The notes under the pieces: model-generated
What the model was told of the DNA's origin: nothing
The model's database searches: none
The model's input: the letters and a program-made list of their open reading frames with translations, nothing else
In this document: piece after piece, positions 25,295 through 33,206 of the stretch
Position numbering within the stretch: position 1 is the stretch's first letter
How the letters are laid out: the number at the start of each line of letters is the position of its first letter
Source: Verrucomicrobiota bacterium
GTDB taxonomy: Bacteria; Verrucomicrobiota; Kiritimatiellia; JAAZAB01
Direction: 5' to 3'
Length of the DNA stretch: 38,149 bases
NCBI GenBank assembly: GCA_018898455.1
Contig: JAHIJO010000179.1
Span: 1 to 38,149 of the forward strand
Translations under genes and position numbers: made by a program

Positions 25295-26104
25295 TCATTG
25301 AACAGCAGGCGCCAGGAATGACCGCAATTGTTCGCCGGCGTCCGGTGATTTCATAAGTGCTTCGCCGATCAGGAATCCCCGGTATCCTACGGCCTGCAAG
25401 GCCTCGATATCCCGACGATTACGGATGCCGCTTTCCGCGATGCACAGTCTGTCTTGCGGCAGATACGGTGCCAGGCGCCGGGCTACCGACAGATCCGTTT
25501 TCAGTGTGACCAGGTCCCGACTGTTGACTCCCACGATGGCTTTTTCCAACAGCACCGCCTGTTCCAGTTCCTCCAGGGTATGAACCTCCACCAGCGCTTC
25601 CAGCCCGATATCCACGGCAAGGTCCACCAGTACCCGTAAGTCCCGGGCATCCAGCGCCGCGGCGATCAACAGAACGATATCCGCCCCCAAGACCGCTGAT
25701 TCGTAAATTTGGTAGGGCTCACAAATAAAATCCTTGCGCAGCACCGGCAGACCAACCGCCCGACGCACCATCCGGAGGTCGGCATCGCTTCCCAGAAAGT
25801 GCCGGGGCTCGGTCAGCACGGATATGGCCGCCGCTCCGGCCTTTTCATAATCGCGCGCGAGCGCTTCTGGATGATAATCCCGGCAAAGCAGGCCCGCGGA
25901 CGGGCTGGCCTTTTTTACTTCGGCAATGATCCAGGGCACGGTGGCGGCCGTCCTTTGCCGCCGCCATGCATTTTGTAAACTTCGGCCGACCGTACCGGCC
26001 GCCACCTGTTGTTTAAGCGTGATCAATGATGTTTTCTGACTCGCACGCTGTGCATCTTGTCTGCGTTCCCGCATCACCGCCGTTAGAAAGTTATTCACGG
26101 GCAT
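25295..26104 (-). CDS. trpC: Indole-3-glycerol phosphate synthase
   Basis: The 269-residue barrel closes the indole ring (CdRP to indoleglycerol phosphate). IIAEVKKASPSAG carries the substrate-binding Glu and catalytic Lys, VLRKDFICEPYQI another Lys, IVGVNSRDL, RLCIAESGI and GFLIGEALM follow in the usual order. AGGGGAATTT precedes ATG 26104. It is a separate gene here, not fused to trpF. It is set apart from trpD by a 146-base gap carrying a palindromic element, the largest break inside the operon. Confidence 0.96.
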   Translation of the reverse strand: MPVNNFLTAVMRERRQDAQRASQKTSLITLKQQVAAGTVGRSLQNAWRRQRTAATVPWIIAEVKKASPSAGLLCRDYHPEALARDYEKAGAAAISVLTEPRHFLGSDADLRMVRRAVGLPVLRKDFICEPYQIYESAVLGADIVLLIAAALDARDLRVLVDLAVDIGLEALVEVHTLEELEQAVLLEKAIVGVNSRDLVTLKTDLSVARRLAPYLPQDRLCIAESGIRNRRDIEALQAVGYRGFLIGEALMKSPDAGEQLRSFLAPAVQ

Positions 26105-26207
26105 GAAATTCCCCTATTTACCCGGTTGCTTCCGGGCGACACAAGACTTAGACCATTTTTTGTAACTATTTAGATCATCCAACTTTGAAGTGCGGTAGCC
26201 AGCGCTA

Positions 26208-26251
26208 AGCGCTCGCGGGCGCAAATACGCTAACGTATGGCCGCGAGTGCT
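26208..26251. repeat. Nested palindrome between trpD and trpC
   Basis: AGCGCTCGCGG (26208-26218) pairs with CCGCGAGTGCT (26241-26251) with one mismatch, and inside it ATACG (26225-26229) pairs with CGTAT (26234-26238). The outer arm touches the trpD stop codon. It resembles a REP-like extragenic palindrome and would form a strong RNA hairpin that could lower trpC expression or protect the trpEGD part of the message. Confidence 0.65.
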
Positions 26252-27255
26252 CAGGTCGACCGGGCAATGAGTTGACCCAGGACTTCCCTGGCACGGCCCT
26301 GATCGATGGATGCCGCCGCCAGGGCATAGCCTTCGGCGACGGTTTCCGCCTTGCCGCCGGCAACGATACCGGCAGCGGCATTAATCAGTACAATATCCCG
26401 GCCGGCGCCCGGTTCCCCGGAAAGAATATGTTGGATTATCGCCGCATTGGCCGAAGGATCTCCGCCCGCCAACTGGGCCGGTTGATGGTACTCGCCGATC
26501 AACGGGAGCGGGTCAAATTCATAGGTCCGGATTTTTCCGTCGCGGAGTTCCGTGATCCGTGTGGCCGTTGTCACCGTGATTTCGTCAAGACCGTCATGGC
26601 CGTGGACAATAAAGGCCCGGCGACTGCCCAGGGCGCGCAACACGTGCGCAAAAGGTTCGGTCAGCGCCGGATCGAAGACCCCCAGGATCTGCCCCTTGGC
26701 GCCGGCCGGATTAGTCAGGGGGCCCAGCATGTTGAAAATCGTGCGGATGCCCAGTTCCCGCCGAACGCCGGCGGCATGTTTCATGGCCGGATGCATCATG
26801 GGCGCATAGAGAAATCCAATGCCGATCTCGCGAATACATTCTTCCACCGTCTCCGGCGGCGCCTCGATATTCACGCCCAGCGCCGCCAGGACGTCCGCCG
26901 AGCCACACCGGCTGGTTACGGCGCGATTGCCATGCTTGGCCACCGGCACCCCCGCACCCGCCACCACCAGCGCCGCCGCCGTCGAAATGTTGAACGTGTG
27001 CGCTCCGTCACCGCCGGTGCCGCAGGTGTCAACCACCGGCCTTCCGCCCGTATCGATCAGCACCGCATGGCGACGCATGGAAGCCGCCGCGCCCGCGAGT
27101 TCTTCCACGGATTCGCCTTTCATCCTCAGGCCCATGATAAACGCCGCAATCTGCGCCGGTGTCAGCGCGCCGGTCATCATTCGATCGAAGGCGGCTTCCA
27201 TTTCGCTGCGGGCAATATCCCGATGGTCGATCAGCAACTGCAACAACTGTTTCAT
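26251..27255 (-). CDS. trpD: Anthranilate phosphoribosyltransferase
   Basis: The 334-residue enzyme adds PRPP to anthranilate. ATG 27255 has AAAGGAGCGGCG upstream and overlaps the trpG stop (ATGA), matching TrpG-TrpD co-translation. Family motifs: VDTCGTGGDGAHTFNIST (PRPP-binding GTGGD), AKHGNRAVTSRCGSADVL, and GFLYAPMMHPAMKHA. The frame is open further 5' into trpG but the longer form has no support. TrpG and TrpD are separate proteins here, unlike in enteric bacteria. Confidence 0.97.
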   Translation of the reverse strand: MKQLLQLLIDHRDIARSEMEAAFDRMMTGALTPAQIAAFIMGLRMKGESVEELAGAAASMRRHAVLIDTGGRPVVDTCGTGGDGAHTFNISTAAALVVAGAGVPVAKHGNRAVTSRCGSADVLAALGVNIEAPPETVEECIREIGIGFLYAPMMHPAMKHAAGVRRELGIRTIFNMLGPLTNPAGAKGQILGVFDPALTEPFAHVLRALGSRRAFIVHGHDGLDEITVTTATRITELRDGKIRTYEFDPLPLIGEYHQPAQLAGGDPSANAAIIQHILSGEPGAGRDIVLINAAAGIVAGGKAETVAEGYALAAASIDQGRAREVLGQLIARST

Positions 27256-27842
27256 GACGCCGCTCCTTTCGGATTCCGAACCAGGTCGAGAAAGTTTTTC
27301 AACAGGCGTTTGCCGGAAGGCGTGAGAATGGATTCCGGATGAAATTGAACGCCGTAGGTGGGATGCCGGCAATGACGGAACCCCATGATTTCCCCGTCAT
27401 CGGCCGTGGCCTCCACGATCAACTCCGGCGGCAGACTCGTTCGCACTACCGCCAGGGAATGATAGCGGCCGGCGACAAACGGATTTTTCAGCCCCCGATA
27501 TAGACCCTGGCCGGCGTGGCTGATGAGGGAGGTTTTGCCGTGCATGATACTGCCGGCCCGGGATACGGTCGCGCCAAACGCCACCCCGATAGCCTGGTGA
27601 CCCAGGCAGACGCCCAGGATCGGCACCTGACCGGAAAGACGCCGGACGAGCTCCACCGATATGCCGGCTTTTTCCGGGGTGCAGGGCCCGGGCGAAATCA
27701 CGATGGCCTCCGGTTTCTTCCCGGCCACCACATCAACGGTTACGGCATCGTTGCGGAGAACGGTCGTGTCCGCGCCGAGCGCTCCCAAGGCGTGCACCAG
27801 GTTGTAAGTAAAGGAATCGTAGTTGTCGATTAGAATGATCAT
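27252..27842 (-). CDS. trpG: Anthranilate synthase glutamine amidotransferase subunit
   Basis: ATG 27842 follows AAAGGGGAT and gives 196 residues, normal for the family. ILIDNYDSFTYNLVHAL opens it, VISPGPCTPEKAG and GVCLGHQAIG contain the oxyanion and nucleophile Cys, and GVQFHPESIL the catalytic His-Glu. It supplies ammonia from glutamine to TrpE; the same protein may also serve folate synthesis with PabB, which is not in this window. It begins 11 bases after trpE and overlaps trpD. Confidence 0.97.
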   Translation of the reverse strand: MIILIDNYDSFTYNLVHALGALGADTTVLRNDAVTVDVVAGKKPEAIVISPGPCTPEKAGISVELVRRLSGQVPILGVCLGHQAIGVAFGATVSRAGSIMHGKTSLISHAGQGLYRGLKNPFVAGRYHSLAVVRTSLPPELIVEATADDGEIMGFRHCRHPTYGVQFHPESILTPSGKRLLKNFLDLVRNPKGAAS

Positions 27843-27853
27843 GAATATCCCCT

Positions 27854-29308
27854 TTAACCATTGGCTTGCAAACGCAGTCCATCCGCAGCCAGCATGACGG
27901 CTTTTTGCATGCCCCGCGCCTTGTGACACGTTTCCTCGTATTCCTTCTGGGGATCGGAATTATAAACAATGCCGGCCCCCGCTTGGACCGCCACCGTGCC
28001 GTCGGCAATATCCAGCGTGCGGATCGTAATGGCAAAATCCATACTGCCGTCGTAGCTGATGTAGCCCAGCGCGCCGCCGTAGGCGCCGCGGGGTTCCGGC
28101 TCCAGCTCGTGGATGATTTCCATCGCCCGGATTTTGGGCGCGCCGGTCAATGTCCCCGCCGGGAATGTGGCCCGAATGACATCCACCGCGTCCTGGTCGC
28201 CCCGTAGCAGGCCTTCCACGTGCGATACGATATGCATCACGTGGCTGTACCGCTCAATGGTCATGGTGTCGCGAACCTGGACACTGCCTATTTCCGCGAC
28301 GCGGCCGATGTCATTGCGGCCCAGGTCCACCAGCATGATATGCTCGGCTTTTTCCTTTTCATCCGACAGCAGGTTGTCGGCCAGCCGGCGGTCCTCCTGC
28401 TCGGTGGCGCCCCGCGGACGTGTGCCGGCAATCGGGCGCAGTTCGATGCGCCGTCCTGTCAGACGCACCATGATTTCCGGCGAGGAGCCGACCAATGTTT
28501 GCCCGCCGATCTTCAAAAAATACATGTAGGGCGAAGGGTTCAACAGGCGCAGGGCTCGGTACATCTGCAGGGGCGGCACCGCGGTCCGGGCGCTGAACCG
28601 CTGGCTAAGCACTACCTGGATCACATCGCCGGACACGATATAATCCTTGGCTCTGACCACCATCTGTCGATACTGGTCGGGTGTCAGGTTGGATTGGAAT
28701 TCCACCGGCGGATAGGCCGCCGGTTCTTCCGGCGGCGCGGGGAGGCGCAGGGTTGCTTCAATCTCCCGGATTCTGGCCAGGGCGTGTTCATAGGCGTGCT
28801 CCGCCGAGGCCGCCTCGGCGGGACGGGAACAGGCGATAATTTTAATCGTATGGCGCAGATTATCAAAGACCACCAGGGTATCCACTTTCAGGAATCGGCT
28901 GATTGGCCGGATGCGACTGGCTCCAGTTTTCGGGATGGGCAGCCGTTCCATGTCTCCCACGGCCTCATAGCCGATGAAGCCCACTGCGCCGCCGAAAAAT
29001 CGCGGCAAACCGGGAATTGATGCCGCCCGGATATTCCGGTAAATGTCCCGCAGCCCTTCCAGCAGTTGCGGCCCGGGAGTCGTTGCATGATCCGCATCAA
29101 GCAGCAGGACGGGGTCAATGCCAATAAAGGAATAACGCCCCCACGTTTCACCGCCCTCTATGCTTTCCAGAAGAAAGGCGTTGGCGCGGTCCGCGAACCG
29201 GCGGAGCATGGAAACGGGTGTCTCCAGGTCCGCCATGAGCTCCCGGACAACGGGAACTACGTCGTACGCGGCGGCCAAGCGGCGATAGTCCGACAGCGAG
29301 GTATTCAT
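27854..29308 (-). CDS. trpE: Anthranilate synthase component I
   Basis: The 484-residue chorismate enzyme has the tryptophan feedback site (FLLESIEGG, the LLES motif, near residue 45), GYEAVGDMERLP, the catalytic ELRPIAGTRPRG and DEKEKAEHIMLVDLGRND, and FPAGTLTGAPKIRAM. It is therefore probably allosterically inhibited by tryptophan. ATG 29308 has no ribosome binding site; a TTGACA/TATACA promoter places the RNA start only about 4 bases upstream, so the message is probably nearly leaderless. It heads the E-G-D-C-F-B-A operon, and a 20-bp inverted repeat covers the promoter -10. Confidence 0.96.
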   Translation of the reverse strand: MNTSLSDYRRLAAAYDVVPVVRELMADLETPVSMLRRFADRANAFLLESIEGGETWGRYSFIGIDPVLLLDADHATTPGPQLLEGLRDIYRNIRAASIPGLPRFFGGAVGFIGYEAVGDMERLPIPKTGASRIRPISRFLKVDTLVVFDNLRHTIKIIACSRPAEAASAEHAYEHALARIREIEATLRLPAPPEEPAAYPPVEFQSNLTPDQYRQMVVRAKDYIVSGDVIQVVLSQRFSARTAVPPLQMYRALRLLNPSPYMYFLKIGGQTLVGSSPEIMVRLTGRRIELRPIAGTRPRGATEQEDRRLADNLLSDEKEKAEHIMLVDLGRNDIGRVAEIGSVQVRDTMTIERYSHVMHIVSHVEGLLRGDQDAVDVIRATFPAGTLTGAPKIRAMEIIHELEPEPRGAYGGALGYISYDGSMDFAITIRTLDIADGTVAVQAGAGIVYNSDPQKEYEETCHKARGMQKAVMLAADGLRLQANG

Positions 29309-29310
29309 AG

Positions 29311-29347
29311 TGTTTCTATGTATAGAAACAATGGCGGCGGCTGTCAA
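29311..29347 (-). promoter_or_regulatory. Predicted trpE promoter and operator-like palindrome
   Basis: On the - strand TTGACA (29347-29342) and TATACA (29324-29319) are separated by exactly 17 bases. The inverted repeat TGTTTCTAT-GT-ATAGAAACA at 29311-29330 (9-bp arms) covers the whole -10 and the expected start site near 29312. A repressor bound there would block RNA polymerase. No attenuator-type leader peptide with Trp codons was seen, because there is almost no leader. The regulator is unknown. Confidence 0.65.
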
Positions 29348-29502
29348 AGGAAAAATGCAATTATTTTCACTGGTTCGCGGCGGCGGCGGCGGGTATGCTT
29401 TTTCCCGTGCGGCATAGTGAACTGATGTAATCGGTCAGTCTTAGCACGGCCTTTGGCCGCAACCAAAATATGACGTAAAGCACAAATGGCGGGAGATCTG
29501 AT

Positions 29503-29817
29503 ATGAGCTGGATGCAAGTATCGAGCCGCGGCGTTATTGTGACCGTGCATGCCGTGCCGCGCGCGTCGCGAACGGCGGTCCAGGGACTGCACGGCAACGC
29601 CGTAAAAATCCGTTTGCAAGCCCCGCCCGTGGAAGGAAAAGCCAACGCGGCCTTGATCCGGTTTCTGAGTTTGACGCTGGATATTCCATCCAGACAGATT
29701 ATGATTCTATCGGGTCTGGCGGGGCGTCAGAAACGCGTTCTGATCTCAGGGGTGGATGCCGTGACTGTGTGCGCCGGGTTGGGACTCTCCGTGGCTCCCA
29801 GTAACCCAGCAGTATGA
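29503..29817 (+). CDS. YggU/DUF167 family protein
   Basis: The 104-residue protein matches DUF167: VTVHAVPRASRTAV, then LHGNAVKIRLQAPPVEGKAN, ALIRFLSLTLDIPSRQIMIL and GLAGRQKRVLISG. These small alpha/beta proteins are widespread and have no settled biochemical role. GGGAGA precedes ATG 29503. It stands alone on + between the trp operon (on -) and dnaN (convergent on -), so it is its own transcription unit; divergence from trpE leaves about 190 bases for its promoter. Confidence 0.9.
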   Translation: MSWMQVSSRGVIVTVHAVPRASRTAVQGLHGNAVKIRLQAPPVEGKANAALIRFLSLTLDIPSRQIMILSGLAGRQKRVLISGVDAVTVCAGLGLSVAPSNPAV

Positions 29818-29829
29818 AGGCCTAGGGTC

Positions 29830-29906
29830 GGTAGCACCGGCTTTACGCCAGCGATCCTGCTTTGCCAAGGCTACGCAGGCCTGGTAGCCGGAAACCCGGC
29901 TCTACC
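29830..29906. repeat. Palindromic element between the DUF167 gene and dnaN
   Basis: GGTAGCACCGGC (29830-29841) pairs imperfectly with CCCGGCTCTACC (29895-29906), and a second hairpin GGTAGCCGG-AAAC-CCGG (29883-29899) lies in the right half. The gap between these convergent genes is where both transcripts must end, so the structure may be a bidirectional terminator, but no T run follows either way. It resembles the other GC-rich palindromes in the window. Confidence 0.5.
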
Positions 29907-29941
29907 TCAAAACTACACGCTCATAAATATGAAACAAACCA

Positions 29942-31036
29942 CTAGCTGACTCTGAGCGGCATCAGGACATACAGAAATGGAATGTCGCATTTAACAATGG
30001 CAGGGCTTAATTCATCCACTAGTTCAATATTGACTTCATCACTGGTAAGGTTGCGAAGCGGATCTATTATAAACTCGGGGTTAAAGGCCATGGTAATCTG
30101 TTTGCCCGTGTACTTGATGGGCACGGATTCCCGGGCTTCGCCGACATCCGGAGTTACGGCTGAGATATTCATCTGATTCTTCTCAAATGAAACCTTGATG
30201 GATGGATATTTATCGTTGGTCATGAGCGCCACCCGCCGTAGAGCGGCCAGGAAACTTTCCCGATCCACGGCCACGCGTTCGTCGCAATGACTTGGAATGA
30301 CTTGGCGGAAGTTGGGATAACTGCCATCAATGAGCTTGGTAACCACCAGCACCTGTCCCATATCAAATGAGGCAAGGTTAGTCAGTGTCCTGATTTGTAA
30401 CGTGCCTTCATCCCCCAAGACTTTAATAAGTTCATTCACGGCTTTTGTTGGAATTACAACTTCCGTCTGGGCATCACCGGGGATTTCCATTTCCTGCTCG
30501 ATTAAAGCGAGGCGGCGTCCATCCGTGGCAACCATGGTTAGTTTCTGGTCCTTAAAACTCAATAAAACTCCATTCAGCATCTGGCGGCTTTCATCCATGG
30601 ACGCGGCATAAACCGTTTTTTTCAGCATTTCCTTGAACGTCGCCTGTTCCATGGAAAAGGAACCTGCCGATTCAAAGGAAGGTAACGGCGGAAATTCATC
30701 CGCGGAAAGTCCTAAAACTTTGTATGCCGATGAGCCACAGTGAATAGCCGCTGTATCTTTATCGTCAATATCAATATCAATATTCTCATCAGGTAATTCC
30801 CTGATTATATTAAGGAGACGGCGGGCTTGAAATGTGCTGGCACAAGATTTTGTTGTGTCAATATCCATACTGAATTTTATACTAAGGGATAAATCTGTGG
30901 CAATAATCGATAGATTACCTTTATCGATTTTGATGAGCACGTTGTATAAAATCGGCAATGTTGAATGGGTGCTGATCACGGATTGAACAATCTGGAGTCC
31001 TTTGAGTAGGGACTCTTTAAAAATAGTAAATTTCAT
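29942..31036 (-). CDS. dnaN: DNA polymerase III sliding clamp
   Basis: The 364-residue clamp has the three-domain pattern and length of DnaN (MKFTIFKESLLKGLQIVQSV, then LSIKFSMDIDT, MLNGVLLSFKDQKLTMVATD, GRRLALIEQEM, IDGSYPNFRQVIP and C-terminal IPFLYVLMPLRVS). It dimerises round DNA and tethers the polymerase. AAGGAG precedes ATG 31036. It lies 230 bases downstream of dnaA, the usual dnaA-dnaN order, but the expected recF is not next: a convergent DUF167 gene and the trp operon follow. Confidence 0.97.
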   Translation of the reverse strand: MKFTIFKESLLKGLQIVQSVISTHSTLPILYNVLIKIDKGNLSIIATDLSLSIKFSMDIDTTKSCASTFQARRLLNIIRELPDENIDIDIDDKDTAAIHCGSSAYKVLGLSADEFPPLPSFESAGSFSMEQATFKEMLKKTVYAASMDESRQMLNGVLLSFKDQKLTMVATDGRRLALIEQEMEIPGDAQTEVVIPTKAVNELIKVLGDEGTLQIRTLTNLASFDMGQVLVVTKLIDGSYPNFRQVIPSHCDERVAVDRESFLAALRRVALMTNDKYPSIKVSFEKNQMNISAVTPDVGEARESVPIKYTGKQITMAFNPEFIIDPLRNLTSDEVNIELVDELSPAIVKCDIPFLYVLMPLRVS

Positions 31037-31054
31037 TAAAACTCCTTATACCGG

Positions 31055-31263
31055 TGTTTATAATATACTTCTATATATACACTCGTCGTCTTCGTATTGG
31101 TTGATGATAAATGAAATAATATTTTAATTATGCCAGGAGCGCCTATTTAGCGAAAATAAAGACGTCTATAAAAATGTTAATGACCTGTGGAAAACCTGCC
31201 ATTAGAAAACACGGCGCCCATTCAATGACGGCTTATGATCTCCGGTTATTCAGGTTATAAACA
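31055..31263. promoter_or_regulatory. DnaA-box-like 9-mers in the dnaA-dnaN gap
   Basis: TGTTTATAA at 31055-31063 and TTATAAACA at 31255-31263 are the same sequence in opposite orientation, one beside each gene. They fit TTATNAACA, one base away from the standard DnaA box TTATNCACA. TGTGGAAAA at 31186-31194 is one base away from the standard box. The rest of the 230-base gap is AT-rich and should also hold the dnaN promoter. Confidence 0.45.
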
Positions 31264-31266
31264 GAT

Positions 31267-32655
31267 TTATTTTCCCGGCACTGACAATTTGTGTTCGTCA
31301 ATCTGTTTGGACAACTTGGTGATAATCTGTTTTACCTGCTGATCGTTAATAATTTTCTGATTAATACGGCGGCAGGCATGCATAACCGTTGCATGAGTCT
31401 TGCTGAAAGCAGCGCCGATTTCAGGAAGCGATGCCGTCGTCAGAGACCGGCAGAGATACATAGCGACCTGACGGGGTAAAGCAACGCTCTGAGAGCGCTG
31501 TTTACTGGTCATATCAGCCATGCGGATGTCAAAATAATCCGCCACATTCCGCTGAATGGCATTAATGGAAACCGGTTCTTTTTTCTCCTGTTCAATAATG
31601 CTTTGGAGCAGGGATTCGGCCAGGTCCATGGATATTTTTTTCTGGTAGATGGAGGCATAGGACGCCAGACGCAATAGCGCTCCTTCCAAAGACCGGATGT
31701 TGGAGCAGATATGCAGGGCAATAAACGTTAGAATGTCTTCATCCAGCGCCACGTTAAGCGTCTTTTGCTTGGAATGGAGAATCGCCATCCGGGTTTCAAA
31801 ATCCGGGGCTAATAGTTCCGTAACCAGCCCCCACTCGAATCGGGTGACCAGCCGTTTTTCCAATCCGGAAATTTCGCTGGCCGGACGATCACTGGCCATT
31901 ACAATCTGTTTATGCGCATCATACAACACATTGAAAGTATGGAAAAATTCTTCCTGCAGGGCGCTGGTTCTGGTCAGGAAATGGATGTCGTCGATCAGCA
32001 GAAGATCCGTACTGCGATATTTATCCCGAAACTGTTTCACATGCCGATTCTGAAGAGAGTCAATGTATTCGTTCATCAAGGCTTCGCAGGAAAGATAATG
32101 GACATGGGCCTTGGATTGCGTCAGCACATAGTGTCCGATGGCCTGCATCAGATGCGTTTTGCCCAGGCCAACACCGCCATAAATAAACAGGGGATTGTAA
32201 GCTTTGCCCGGTGCTTGAGCCACCGCCAGGGACGAGGCATGAGCAAAACTGTTTGAAGGGCCGACCACAAAGGAGCCAAAGGCGTATTTTGGGTTCAGGG
32301 CAAGCTCGGAACTCGCCGCTTGGCCGCATGTTTTTTTGGTATGAGCGGGTTTGCGGGTGGCAGAGGGTTCGACCGACGGGGTTGAAGACACTGCCGGCAT
32401 GATGACCGGTGTTACCTCAAACTGCACGGTCAAGTCGCGGCCGTAAATTCGGTTGACGGATTCGCGAATCAGTGGGAGATAGTTTTCCTCCAGCCAAGTC
32501 TGATAAAAGTCATTGCTGACCGATAATATCAGTTTGTCGGGATCCAATCGTTTTGGAATGATCACGGCAATCCAGCGTGCATAAACATCGGCATTCAGCT
32601 GTTCCCGGAGACCTTGGCACACTTTATGCCAGAGCGATTCAAGATTGATATTCAA
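31267..32655 (-). CDS. dnaA: Replication initiator DnaA with divergent DNA-recognition loop
   Basis: I chose TTG 32655 because GGGAGG lies 5 bases upstream and the protein then starts at the usual place (NINLESLWHKVCQGL), giving 462 residues. Domain I is at 1-85, a Pro/Ser linker at 85-120, and the AAA+ domain has GGVGLGKTHL (160-169) and LLLIDDIHFL (218-227). Domain IV has MTSKQRSQSVALPRQVAM and SLPEIGAAF, but the recognition loop reads SKTHATV (418-424) where most DnaA proteins have GGRDHTTV. The residues matching E. coli Asp433 and Thr435, which contact bases of the DnaA box, are Thr and Ala, and one residue is deleted. It loads the helicase at oriC. Confidence 0.96.
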   Translation of the reverse strand: MNINLESLWHKVCQGLREQLNADVYARWIAVIIPKRLDPDKLILSVSNDFYQTWLEENYLPLIRESVNRIYGRDLTVQFEVTPVIMPAVSSTPSVEPSATRKPAHTKKTCGQAASSELALNPKYAFGSFVVGPSNSFAHASSLAVAQAPGKAYNPLFIYGGVGLGKTHLMQAIGHYVLTQSKAHVHYLSCEALMNEYIDSLQNRHVKQFRDKYRSTDLLLIDDIHFLTRTSALQEEFFHTFNVLYDAHKQIVMASDRPASEISGLEKRLVTRFEWGLVTELLAPDFETRMAILHSKQKTLNVALDEDILTFIALHICSNIRSLEGALLRLASYASIYQKKISMDLAESLLQSIIEQEKKEPVSINAIQRNVADYFDIRMADMTSKQRSQSVALPRQVAMYLCRSLTTASLPEIGAAFSKTHATVMHACRRINQKIINDQQVKQIITKLSKQIDEHKLSVPGK

Positions 32656-32790
32656 AGCAACCTCCCAGTAGAATACATTATCCCGAGAACATGGAAAATG
32701 ACAGACACGATCGCAATTTAAAAATTCAGCCGGCAACTGTCAAACAAAAAACTTTCCTCGAATAACAAATATCTTCACGGGACAAGATAA

Positions 32791-32820
32791 AGTATAAAAT
32801 AATTTAACGCGAAGGGACAA
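32791..32820 (-). promoter_or_regulatory. Candidate dnaA promoter
   Basis: On the - strand TTGTCC (32820-32815) and TATACT (32796-32791) are separated by 18 bases. The leader to the TTG start would be about 130 bases. The -10 matches consensus at five positions and the -35 at four. Confidence 0.4.
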
Positions 32821-32911
32821 AAAAACAGCGCTAATTGCTAACAGGAGCCAAATTCCATAACCCATCCTTTAATAAACGCTTGCACTAACTGCGAGGCACT
32901 TACCGAAGGGC

Positions 32912-32931
32912 TTATCAACACCTTATTAACA
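32912..32931 (+). promoter_or_regulatory. Tandem DnaA-box-like sites
   Basis: TTATCAACA and TTATTAACA stand in the same orientation, 2 bases apart. With the pair in the dnaA-dnaN gap this makes four TTATNAACA sites flanking dnaA and no exact TTATCCACA that I could see in these gaps. Confidence 0.45.
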
Positions 32932-32949
32932 GCCCCCCTGAGCTCGCCC

Positions 32950-32972
32950 CCATGCCTTTATGAAAGGCATGG
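32950..32972. repeat. Perfect 10-bp hairpin in the candidate origin
   Basis: CCATGCCTTT-ATG-AAAGGCATGG. It is not followed by a T run on either strand, so it is probably not a terminator. It may be a structural element of the origin or a binding site. Confidence 0.6.
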
Positions 32973-33003
32973 TAATCGCGGCAACGGGGTATGGCAAGAA
33001 GAA

Positions 33004-33050
33004 TTTTCAATTATTTTCTTTATTTTTATAATTCACCATATATGGTGAAT
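33004..33050 (+). promoter_or_regulatory. Promoter with a 20-bp palindrome at the start site
   Basis: TTTTCA (33004-33009) and TATAAT (33027-33032) are 17 bases apart on +. The perfect palindrome ATTCACCATATATGGTGAAT occupies 33031-33050, covering the expected transcription start near 33039. This could be a repressed promoter for the M24 peptidase gene, with a leader of about 165 bases, or an origin-regulator site. Confidence 0.45.
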
Positions 33051-33206
33051 ATCCGACTAAATTACACAATATAAAGCAGATGCGCATGTTGATTATCGGC
33101 GAAAACACCTTGGGGCGAGAAAGCATAGTCCAGGGATAATTAAATGCCGCCAGGATTGGGCTGAACTAGTGGGGCAAGACGAACATAGGATAACGGGCGC
33201 TGGGAT

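Larger units (their letters stand above)
32821..33206. other. Candidate replication origin upstream of dnaA
   Basis: There is no gene between dnaA and the M24 peptidase gene (551 bases). Within it lie two adjacent box-like 9-mers, TTATCAACA (32912-32920) and TTATTAACA (32923-32931), 2 bases apart; a perfect 10-bp hairpin (32950-32972); an AT-rich stretch at 33005-33075 that could serve as the unwinding element; and a perfect 20-bp palindrome (33031-33050). This arrangement fits an oriC next to dnaA. The evidence is contextual only; strand-composition data for the whole chromosome would be needed. Confidence 0.5.

Noticed and set aside
26272-27342. Open frame on + opposite trpD
   Set aside because: Composition is Arg/Gly/His-rich shadow sequence; trpD on - is certain.
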